From: Symbiodinium sp. CCMP2592
Lineage: Eukaryota; Sar; Dinophyceae; Suessiales; Symbiodiniaceae
Reading direction: 5' to 3'
Length of the DNA stretch: 64,000 bases
NCBI GenBank assembly: GCA_905221615.1
Contig: CAJNDT010000007.1
Coordinates: 1 to 64,000 of the forward strand
The notes below the pieces were generated by a model that saw nothing but the letters and a program-made list of their open reading frames with translations, ran no database searches and was not told where the DNA came from. Shown in pieces: positions 52,775 through 61,090 of this stretch (position 1 is its first letter; the number at the start of each line of letters is the position of its first letter). Both the position numbers and the translations under genes were made by a program.

Positions 52775-53710
52775 TCAACAAACAGAATACCTCAGAATAC
52801 TCATAGACGGCTACTGCAGCCCGACTACTGTATGGCGAGTGTATGGCGCATCCACCGAGAACCGGACACACGTAACGTATATTTGGGGGGGTCTGGCTAC
52901 CAATCCTCCTGTTTTTATACATTTCAGCCTTGGCAGACGCCCAGGAGTGCACGAGCATTCCCTGACAACCCTCCACGACCCCTAGGCATGATCTAGGCCT
53001 TGTCGCTGGTGACTCCTGTTACACTCCCACTGGTATGACCGGTTGTGGATGACGATACGGAGAAGACAATAGAACTACTACCAGAAGAGTGCTTGCACAC
53101 ACACGGTCCTGCAAAGCTGCCAGTGCAGCGCCTGTTTTGTTCATGTTCAGCCAGTGTGGGCCTGTCAAAATCGTTTGGGTGAGGGGGTCACACGGCGCAT
53201 TGTCGCACGTCGGGCAGCGCCGTTTGGGGGGCATCCCGGCCCAGCAGCCATGGAGACGTGGTGGGGGCTGCACCGGGTACCCCTGCAGCATTTGGAGCGC
53301 TGACGGACGGCACAGTGAGGGAGCTCCAATCGAGTGCATCTTGGTATGCCATGCGGCTATGGCGCGGGGAAGCGCGGGGCCTAAGCCTACGGAACCCAAC
53401 CTGCAGCTGCGCCGGGCGGCACGGGGATCCGGGGGGCTGGGCACTGCAAACGGTTTGTTTATACTGGGCCGGCCCCCAGTTGTGACACGGGGTCTTTTTA
53501 TCCTCGGTTTCCCTAGGTCCCAAAGCACGACGCCCATCTGCCGCTCTCGCGGCGTGACAGCCTACAACGTCAGTATGTTGAGGGCCTGGAGGCCGTTCCG
53601 GGTTCGGGAAGTGGGCCCCAAGGCAGAACAACCGTTTTAGGCAGAAAAACGACAAGGTACGTGCGCAAAGCGGCACAGGCCTTCCTGTGATGCCTGGACA
53701 GGGCCGCAGT
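52775..53710 (-). pseudogene. LINE-related or processed-mRNA segment behind the spliced-leader relic
   Basis: Minus-strand sequence that follows directly after the leader relics. It ends in a Cys-rich piece at about 53225-53185 (PPKRRCPTCDNAPCD), similar to the RING end at 52.3 kb. The upstream text (53640-53300) is open in two frames without clear motifs. It is probably the 5' region of the transcript that carried the leader. Confidence 0.4.
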
Positions 53711-53722
53711 GTGAGCCAAAAT
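53711..53722 (-). other. second, truncated spliced-leader relic
   Basis: The minus strand reads ATTTTGGCTCAC, which is positions 10-20 of the dinoflagellate leader plus one base. It abuts the full-length leader copy directly. Confidence 0.75.
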
Positions 53723-53744
53723 CTTGAGCCAAAATGGCTACGGT
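53723..53744 (-). other. dinoflagellate spliced-leader (DinoSL) relic, 22 nt
   Basis: The minus strand reads ACCGTAGCC, ATTTT, GGCTCAAG without a gap. It agrees at all 22 positions with the known leader (first base D = A). In a genome the leader normally occurs only in leader-RNA genes, where it is followed by GT. Here it is followed by AT and a second relic, so this is a copy of a trans-spliced mRNA put back into DNA. Confidence 0.92.
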
Positions 53745-53931
53745 GTTTCACCCCCCTAAGGTAGCGAAAGCAAAGCCGTGCTGCTGGAACGAAGTGAAAC
53801 TCTCGGGAATAAGGCTTTGCCACGGATCCAGCCAAGCCACATCCAGAACTTCCAGCCGGCGTCCTCGCCTACGCCTACGCTCAGCACGGATGCGGTGGCC
53901 GCCGATTTACGCGACAGCCGCAGGGGCGGTG

Positions 53932-53948
53932 TTTTTTTTTTTTTTTTT
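53932..53948 (-). other. poly(A) tail of a LINE copy
   Basis: A T-run on the plus strand, so poly(A) at the 3' end of the minus-strand LINE copy ending here. A second A-run of about nine lies at 54389-54397. Confidence 0.75.
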
Positions 53949-54388
53949 CTCACGCACCTTTCTGACGACTGCAAAACAAGACGTCCGGGTCCCTGTGCTA
54001 CCTGCGCATTACGGGCGAAGGAAGCTTCGGGAAGGGACTGCGCGCCTTCACCCCCAGCGCGCATCGGCAAGGACCTCATGCAACGCAGGCATGGGCCCTT
54101 CGCCGAGCTCGGCGGCAGGGGGGAGTTCGAGGAGCGTGGCTGCGTAGGCGCGCTGGGCAGCGACAGCCAACAGTCCGGACCAGCGAGCGACCCAGGAGGC
54201 GACTGCGGCGGACTCCATGCGGGCCGGCACCGACGCTGCCCAATGACCAGCCAAGAGGCGCAGGAAAACCTGCCGCCAACTTCGACGCCGACGACGACTA
54301 GCCGACAGCGGCGCGCTCGGTCCAACTCGGGGTAGGTTTGGGTGTGCTTGCGGCGCGCGTTCTCACGACCCCTGCCACCTTGCCTGAG
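53949..54388 (-). pseudogene. 5'-truncated LINE copy ending in poly(A)
   Basis: Minus-strand text LDRARRCRLVVVGVEVGGRF, then RWSGLLAVAAQRAYAATLLE and GPMPALHEVLADARWG, is the C-terminal end of the LINE ORF, followed by 3' UTR and the poly(A) at 53948-53932. It is nearly identical in parts to 54398-54780, including the segment beginning CTGCGCGCCTTCACCCC on the plus strand. Confidence 0.7.
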
Positions 54389-55248
54389 TTTTTTTTTTCC
54401 ACGCACCTTTTTCCACGACTGCCAAACGAGACGTCCGGGTCCCCGTGCTACCTGCGCACTACCGGCGATGGAAGCCGGGGGAAAGGGGGGACTGCGCGCC
54501 TTCACCCCCAGCGCGCATCGGCAAGGACCTCATGCAACGCAGGGGAGGAGCGAGGCTGCGTAGGCGCGCTGGGCAGCGACAGCCAACAGTCCGGACCAGC
54601 GAGCGACCCAGGAGGCGACTGCGGCGGACCGCAGGTGGGCCGGCACCGACGCTGCCCGATGGCCAGCTAGAAGGCGCAGGAATTGTACTGCTTCGGTACC
54701 AAACCTGCCGCCAACTTCGACGCCGACGACGACTAGCCGACTAGCCGACAGCGGCACGCTCGGTCCAACTCTTGGCAAGTTTGGGTGCGCTTGCGGCGCG
54801 CGGCGGCGGCGACTGCGCAGCCCGGCTGGACGTCGGCGCGCGGGTGGGCCTGGCCGCGTTTGATGAAGGGGGAGACGATGGTCGCATCGACGGCGAGTTG
54901 GGAGCCATGCCAAAGGGGCAAGCCGTTCGCCACAACTTCGATGCGCCGCTCGTCGGAGACAGGAACATCAAGGTTCATGTCTGCGAGCCGCACGTGGCGT
55001 GCGACCCTCGCGCCAGCGTCACGGCAGACGCGCGACGGCATGCTCCAAGGGCAATGCGCGGGTGGCGAGCACGCCCGACGTCGCACATGCGGTGCTGTGG
55101 TCGCCGAGCGGGTTGAGCACACCGTGGCAGCTGCATCTGCGCGGTGCGAGCGGGAGGGGGAGGTACAAGGTGTTGTTACCATAGCAAGCTCTTGATGTAC
55201 ATTGACAAGCTTTCGGTATACAGCCTCAGGCAAACATGAGTTCACCAT
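54389..55248 (-). pseudogene. second 5'-truncated LINE copy ending in poly(A)
   Basis: It starts with VCRDAGARVARHVRLADMN and RRIEVVANGLPLWHGSQLAV (about 55040-54890). It continues with LVVVGVEVGGRFGTEAVQFL and WSGLLAVAAQRAYAASLL and ends in the A-run at 54397-54389. Relative to the left copy it has a roughly 40-bp deletion near 54542. The two copies lie head to tail. Confidence 0.72.
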
Positions 55249-55736
55249 GACAGTTCATCGACTTTGATATTCTTGTGCAGCCGTCATTTAGGCTTTCATG
55301 GAGACTTAGATCTTAGCCATTCATCAGATCACTTCCGCTTTATGTTCTGGCATTATTTCGCTTTATGTTCTGGCATTATTTCGCTTTATGTTCTGGCATT
55401 ATTTCGCTTTATGTTCTGGCATTATTTCTCTCGCCGGGCCCATGGCGACTTCGCAGGCACGGACTCTCATGATATCTGACTGCGCAAGTACCTGCTGCAT
55501 GTACCTGCTCCTGATCATGATGCGAGGCTGCATGTACGATCATGAACTGATTCTGCATGCACGATCATGGACTGATTCTGCATGCACTTGCTGCCGCTGA
55601 TCATTGCCCAGGCATGTGTGCAAGTTGATGCTATTTCAAGTCGGCAGGCAGTCACCTCAAAACGACTTGCAAATGTACAATGCAGCAAGTGTGTAGCTCA
55701 GTTTCATTAAAACCCGAGCTTAGACATTGAAACGGC
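55249..55736. repeat. intergenic; four copies of a 23-bp tandem repeat at 55337-55428
   Basis: The unit is CGCTTTATGTTCTGGCATTATTT without a break, four times nearly perfect. Near 55490-55590 the phrases TGCATGTAC.TGAT and CATGATCATG recur. No gene is seen before the ATG at 55737. Confidence 0.85.
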
Positions 55737-55920
55737 ATGCCGCAATCCCGTCGGAAACTCGACTACTCTGCTTGCGACGATGTGAGTTTTGCAATCAAAG
55801 ATCTCAAGTCGGCGGATTCGGAGTTCCCGCAAGATCTTCTTCGTCCGGCCGCACGTCGTTGGGCTCAGGGTGCTGGCTGGACTCTTGGAAGTTACTCACA
55901 GCCAATCCGATGCCCGGCAG
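55737..55920 (+). CDS. probable first exon of the histone H3-like gene
   Basis: Starts with ATG at 55737 and reads MPQSRRKLDYSACDDVSFAI, then KDLKSADSEFPQDLLRPAAR and WAQGAGWTLGSYSQP. After that the frame runs into a (CTA)n-like stretch and then the 89-bp array, so the exon must end near 55920. The link to the H3-like exons at 58.85-59.62 kb is inferred from shared strand and the absence of any other gene between them. Confidence 0.4.
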
Positions 55921-56033
55921 CTACTGCTACTGCTACTACTACTATTGGAGGTGCCCAGCAATGTCGCGCGACAAGGGTTTGTAACAGAGGGGAGGGACCC
56001 TCGACAACACGGGGTTTTCACCCACGGCCTGAA

Positions 56034-58796
56034 TGCAGGAATAAAGCCAAAGGAGCCTCACTTCACGGTTCTGATTTGGCAAATCGGCTGAAATGCGCTT
56101 TCTTTGCCTTTATTCTTGTGAATGCAGGAATAAAACCAAAGGAGCCTCACTTCACGGTTCTGATTTGGCAAATCGGCTGAAATGCGCTTTCTTTGCCTTT
56201 ATTCTTGTGAATGCAGGAATAAAGCCGAAGGAGCCTCATTTCACGGTTCTGATTTGGCAAATTGGCTGAAGGGTGCTTTCTTTGCCTTTATTCTTGTGAA
56301 TGCAGGAATAAAACCAAAGGAGCCTCATTTCACTGTTCTGATCTGGCAAATCGGCTGAAATGCGCTTTCTTTGCCTTTATTCTTGTGAATGCAGGAATAA
56401 AGCCAAAGGAGCCTCATTTCACGGTTCTGATCTGGCAAATCGGCTGAAATGCGCTTTCTTTGCCTTTATTCTCGTGAATGCAGGAATAAAGCCAAAGGAG
56501 CTTCATTTCACGGTTCTGATTTGGCAAATCTTCTGAAATGTTTTTTCTCTGCCCTAATTCTTCTGAATGCAGGAATAAAACCAAAGGAGCCTCACTTCAC
56601 GGTTCTGATTTGGCAAATCGGCTGAAATGCGCTTTCTTTGCCTTTATTCTTGTGAATGCAGGAATAAAACCGAAGGAGCCTCATTTCACGGTTCTGATTT
56701 GGCAAATTGGCTGAAGGGTGCTTTCTTTGCCTTTATTCTTGTGAATGCAGGAATAAAACCAAAGGAGCCTCATTTCACTGTTCTGATCTGGCAAATCGGC
56801 TGAAATGCGCTTTCTTTGCCTTTATTCTTGTGAATGCAGGAATAAAGCCAAAGGAGCTTCATTTCACGGTTCTGATTTGGCAAATCTTCTGAAATTTTTC
56901 TCTGCCTTAATCTGAATGCAGGAATAAAACCAAAGGAGCCTCACTTCACGGTTCTGATTTGGCAAATCGGCTGAAAATGCGCTTTCTTTGCCTTTGTTCT
57001 TGTGAATGCAGGAATATAGGAGCCTCATTCACGGTTCAAATGGCTGAAGCCTTATTCTGTTGCAGGAATGCTTCATTCACGGTTCTGATCTGGCAAATCG
57101 GTTGAAGGGTGCTTTCTTTGCTTTTATTCTTGTGAATGCAGGAATAAAGCCAAAGGAGCCTCATTTCACGGTTCTGATTTGGCAAATCGCCTTTATTCTT
57201 GTGAATGCAGGAATAAAGCCAAAGGAGCTTCATTTCACGGTTCTGATTTGGCAAATCTTCTGAAATGTTTTTTCTCTGCCCTAATTCTTCTGAATGCAGG
57301 AATAAAACCAAAGGAGCCTCACTTCACGGTTCTGATTTGGCAAATCGGCTGAAATGCGCTTTCATTGCCTTTGTTCTTGTGAATGCAGGAATAAAACCAA
57401 AGGAGCCTCACTTCACGGTTCTGATTTGGCAAATCGGCTGAAATGCGCTTTCTTTGCCTTTATTCTTGTGAATGCAGGAATAAAACCACAGGAGCCTCAT
57501 TTCACTGTTCTGATCTGGCAAATCGGCTGAAATGCGCTTTCTTTGCCTTTATTCGTGTGAATGCAGGAATAAAACCGAAGGAGCCTCATTTCACGGTTCT
57601 GATTTGGCAAATTGGCTGAAGGGTGCTTTCTTTGCCTTTATTCTTGTGAATGCAGGAATAAAACCAAAGGAGCCTCATTTCACTGTTCTGATCTGGCAAA
57701 TCGGCTGAAATGCGCTTTCTTTGCCTTTATTCTCGTGAATGCAGGAATAAAGCCAAAGGAGCTTCATTTCACGGTTCTGATTTGGCAAATCTTCTGAAAT
57801 GTTTTTTCTCTGCCTTAATTCTTCTGAATGCAGGAATAAAACCAAAGGAGCCTCACTTCACGGTTCTGATTTGGCAAATCGGCTGAAATGCGCTTTCTTT
57901 GCCTTTGTTCTTGTGAATGCAGGAATAAAACCGAAGGAGCCTCATTTCACGGTTCTGATTTGGCAAATTGGCTGAAGGGTGCTTTCTTTGCCTTTATTCT
58001 TGTGAATGCAGGAATAAAACCAAAGGAGCTTCATTTCACGGTTCTGATCTGGCAAATCGGTTGAAGGGTGCTTTCTTTGCTTTTATTCTTGTGAATGCAG
58101 GAATAAAGCCAAAGGAGCCTCATTTCACGGTTCTGATTTGGCAAATCGGCTGAAATGCGCTTTCTTTGCCTTTATTCTTGTGAATGCAGGAATAAAGCCA
58201 AAGGAGCCTCATTTCACGGTTCTGATTTGGCAAATCTTCTGAAATGTTTTTTCTCTGCCCTAATTCTTCTGAATGCAGGAATAAAACCAAAGGAGCCTCA
58301 TTTCACTGTTCTGATTTGGCAAATCGGCTGAAATGCGCTTTCTTTGCCTTTGTTCTTGTGAATGCAGGAATAAAACCAAAGGAGCCTCACTTCACGGTTC
58401 TGATTTGGCAAATCGGCTGAAATGCGCTTTCTTTGCCTTTATTCTTGTGAATGCAGGAATAAAACCAAAGGAGCCTCATTTCACTGTTCTGATCTGGCAA
58501 ATCGGCTGAAATGCGCTTTCTTTGCCTTTATTCTTGTGAATGCAGGAATAAAACCAAAGGAGCCTCATTTCACGGTTCTGATCTGGCAAATCGGTTGAAG
58601 GGTGCTTTCTTTGCTTTTATTCTTGTGAATGCAGGAATAAAGCCAAAGGAGCCTCATTTCACGGTTCTGATTTGGCAAATCGGTTGAAATGTGCTTTCTT
58701 TGCTTTTATACAGGAATAAAACCAAAGGATCTTCATTTTACGGTCCTGATGTGGTGAATCGGCTGAAGCGTGCTGTCTTTGCTTTTATCTTGAAGG
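56034..58796. repeat. tandem array of about 31 copies of an 89-bp unit
   Basis: Unit landmarks are GAATAAAACCAAAGGAGCCT, CACGGTTCTGATTTGGCAAA, TCGGCTGAAATGCGCTTTCT, TTGCCTTTATTCTTGTGAAT and GCAG. Most copies are 89 bp apart. Copies near 57008 and 57062 are shortened. Variant units (TTCTGAAATGTTTTTTCTC; TGGCTGAAGGGTGC) recur every four or five copies, so there is a higher-order pattern. Each unit has a CTGAAAT, a pyrimidine-rich tract and GCAG|G, the look of a 3' splice site. ORFs of about 60 residues here are repeat artefacts. Confidence 0.95.
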
Positions 58797-58851
58797 TGCA
58801 CTCATGTCGGTAGCTTGCACGTGGAATATGAAAAGCAATCCTCCCAAGCCA

Positions 58852-58915
58852 GGAGACTGAGAAAGCGAAGCCCAAAGCCAAGGAGCAGCCAAAGAGAAAG
58901 AGAAAGAAAGCCGAG
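58852..58915 (+). CDS. possible Lys-rich exon of the H3-like gene
   Basis: It reads ETEKAKPKAKEQPKRKRKKA, then ED. It is a basic, histone-tail-like stretch ahead of the acidic exon. The border signals are not canonical, so both ends are tentative. The other frame (starting GTG at 58815) is less likely. Confidence 0.4.
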
Positions 58916-58971
58916 GACACACAGCGAATTTCGTGTTGTTCTGAGCTTTCTGCTGCTACCTGTTCCCATGC

Positions 58972-59622
58972 GAGGAGCCTTGCGAGGCCTCAGAAGCCGA
59001 GGAAGATGATACAGAGGTGTTCACAGAGCCTGACGAAAGTGCCCGCCAGATGATGTTGCGACAAAAAGCACCTCTCGACCAGACAATCTCGGCAATGGAG
59101 GGCCGCTGTGAAGAGCTGCCGCCGCAGATGCGAGGTGGCAAGCGTGTCACCGGACAGAGGCAGCACAAGCCGAAGCGGAGCAAAGAGTTTACAATGGAGT
59201 GTTCCTTGCACGGTCAAGAGAACAAGCAAGAGTTCATGATCCCGCAAGCGGCGTTCAGGAGGCTCTTCAAGGAGACTGCCGAAACCGTGACCGCTGCCTT
59301 AGAGGCAGATTTGGAGCAGATGGCTTTGCTTCCTGAAGAGAAGAAAAAAAAAGGACGAGGACGGCCCCGCAAAGAGCGATGCCTGACGGTTCCGCAATTC
59401 CCCAAGAGTGCGACCCGCATCGCGCAGTACATGGCCGAGGACTTTCTGCAAGCCAGGTTCTCCGACGCGAGTCGCCTCGCCCAGCACTCAAAACGAGAGA
59501 CGACCATGTTGCGAGACCTCAAGCTGGCAGGGGAGCTACGTGCTGGTGCGCTGGAGAAGCGCAGAGAAGACAACGAGTTCCGTGTTTACCAGTCGGTTCT
59601 GGCAGAGCGAAGGCGGCGGTGA
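58972..59622 (+). CDS. divergent histone H3-fold protein with AT-hook insertion
   Basis: The exon starts about 58972 (an acidic head, EEPCEASEAEEDDTEVF) after an in-frame stop upstream. Counting from codon 59017 as 1, the histone fold is: alpha1 at about 74-92 (FRRLFKETAETV against FQRLVREIAQDF of H3), alpha2 at about 131-160 (ending FSDASRLAQHSKR against FEDTNLCAIHAKR), loop 2 ETTM (VTIM) and alpha3 LRDLKLAGELRAG (PKDIQLARRIRGE). Loop 1, normally about eight residues, has an extra 30 or so residues with KKKKGRGRPRKER, a classical AT-hook for the DNA minor groove. H3 pairs with H4 in nucleosomes. Dinoflagellates keep diverged histone genes though bulk chromatin lacks nucleosomes. The tail is far from canonical H3, so a specialised role such as a centromere-type or transcription-linked variant is possible but not shown. 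Confidence 0.75.
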   Translation, partial: EEPCEASEAEEDDTEVFTEPDESARQMMLRQKAPLDQTISAMEGRCEELPPQMRGGKRVTGQRQHKPKRSKEFTMECSLHGQENKQEFMIPQAAFRRLFKETAETVTAALEADLEQMALLPEEKKKKGRGRPRKERCLTVPQFPKSATRIAQYMAEDFLQARFSDASRLAQHSKRETTMLRDLKLAGELRAGALEKRREDNEFRVYQSVLAERRRR

Positions 59623-59978
59623 GCCTGCTAAAGTCTCACTTGTGCCGTTGGGCACTTCAGGGTGCACTTTAAGGCTGGAGATGTGGTTCCTACTTGAAGC
59701 TTAGAATAAAACAAGAACACCACCAGTGGCATCAGCTTAGGACCCCAAAAACCACATCCTGAACCTTAAAAAGGGAAGCTGGCAATCGCCATGCCTTGCA
59801 GATTGCCGCCGGGGAAGCAAAAAGTTGTTCGGCAGAAGCAGGTCCTGTCGCAGTGTGTGCGTGTGTCCTTGGCGTGGTGCGCACAAGTTCTTTGTTGTGG
59901 TGTGGTTTTGCATGTCTTGGCGTGGTTGCAACGCCCCCTCCTTGCGCAGACTTCGCTTGTTCCTGCCACCGAGGCATT
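59623..59978. other. 3' flank of the H3-like gene, no gene seen
   Basis: Contains GCTTAGAATAAAACAAG at about 59700, which echoes the GAATAAAAC of the array units. No supported ORF. Confidence 0.4.
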
Positions 59979-60295
59979 GCCATGAGGTCATCGCCAATGG
60001 TCGGCCGCTGTGGGGCAGCGGCGAACTTGCAGTCAACAACACCACGCCGCTCGTCTCCCTCAATACTTCTCCCCGCGCAGGGCTGGAGGCCGTACTGCCG
60101 GAGCTGCCTTGCTCGCTAAAGGACAGGCAAACAGCGCACCTACCTTGAACTCTGCAGGACCGACGGCTGCAGGCTCACGGTCATTGCTCTTGAGATTGGG
60201 GGCGTTGGGATGCCGTGCCGAGTCCCTTTCGCAGCCAGCCTGTTGTCCTTGCTTTTCACTGGCATGGCCAATGTTGAGGGGGAGCTACGACTTCT
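59979..60295 (+). pseudogene. LINE C-terminal fragment (plus strand)
   Basis: It reads CHEVIANGRPLWGSGELAVN at about 59979-60040 and, in another frame at 60210-60290, PFAASLLSLLFTGMANVEGE then LRLLSDIPL. These match the C-terminal segments of the LINE copies at 50-55 kb. It is truncated and frameshifted. Confidence 0.65.
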
Positions 60296-61090
60296 GAGCG
60301 ACATCCCGCTCGCCAGCCATGTGGCGTGAATGCGCTTTGCGCACGCCGCTATTGCCGCTCCTTGCCGCAGACATCCGTCGACTGTTGCCTTGGCTTTGAG
60401 GGACCGAGCTGCTTTGGACGTCGGTAGCTTTGGACGACTTGTACGTTCTCACGATGGTCACATCCGATGCGTTTGCTTCTTGTGGCATTGCTCCCGACCT
60501 TGGCAAGATGCGGGTTCTCGTCGTGGGCCAAGAAGCGCCGTCGCCAGGGAGTGGCGAGTTGAGCGTCGTGCGGGGATAAAGTGCCCTTAAAGCGAGGCAC
60601 CGTTGTGCTCGGCACTCCCCTCGGCAGCTCGGAGTTCTTCGGAGCTTGCGCCGACAAGCGGACACAAAAGAAGCAGCGCTTCGTGCTAGAACCACCCCAG
60701 GTGCCCATGCAACTTACAGCGGTTGGGCTTGTGCGCCGTCCTGCGGGCCAACCACGCCATTTGCACGGTCCCGCCCAACGTTGTCGCACCGTATGCTGCA
60801 GCACACGATGCGCTTGGCGTGCTTCGGAGGTGCACCGCCGGATACTGCGGATCAGGTCCCGGCGCATGGGCTGATGCCTTCGCGGCTTTCTGCGTGCAGG
60901 CAGCAGGCGCTGGAAAGACCCTGCGCGGCCAACATGGCCTGGCTATGCCTGGCTCGTCGCTACTCCTCCATCCGGTTATCCCGGAGCAGTGCTGCGTGCC
61001 ACGGCTACGGCCCGTGATGCATTTTTCGGAAACCGTGCATGTGTTAAGCGTGCAGCCGCGTGCCCGGCAGCCCTCGCTTTCCAATTGTTA
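60296..61090 (+). pseudogene. LINE RT fragment (plus strand)
   Basis: It reads VALDDLYVLTMVTSDAFASC (60426-60483), with the LDD in place of the RT YxDD. It continues CGIAPDLGKMRVLVVG, then RGTVVLGTPLGSSEFFGAC (about 60594-60650) and, after a phase change, RANHAICTVPPNVVAPYAA with HDALGVL (about 60745-60820). This is the part of the LINE from the RT active site to the post-RT region. It follows a C-terminal fragment, so the copies are again head to tail. Stops and shifts make it inactive. Confidence 0.7.

Noticed and set aside
53089..53640. 183-residue plus-strand ORF
   Set aside because: Antisense to the LINE-related minus-strand sequence; GC-rich open frame without motifs.
53754..53769. CCTAAGGTAGCGAAA, identical to a universal organelle or bacterial LSU rRNA motif, ten bases from the leader relic
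   Set aside because: The match stops after 15 bases on both sides; no further rRNA similarity is seen, so no rRNA gene is called. A mitochondrial rRNA search of this spot would settle it.
56034..58796. Repeated ORFs of about 60 residues and a CRISPR-like look
   Set aside because: The units are contiguous without unique spacers, so it is a satellite and not a CRISPR array. The ORFs arise because 89 is not a multiple of three, so frames rotate.
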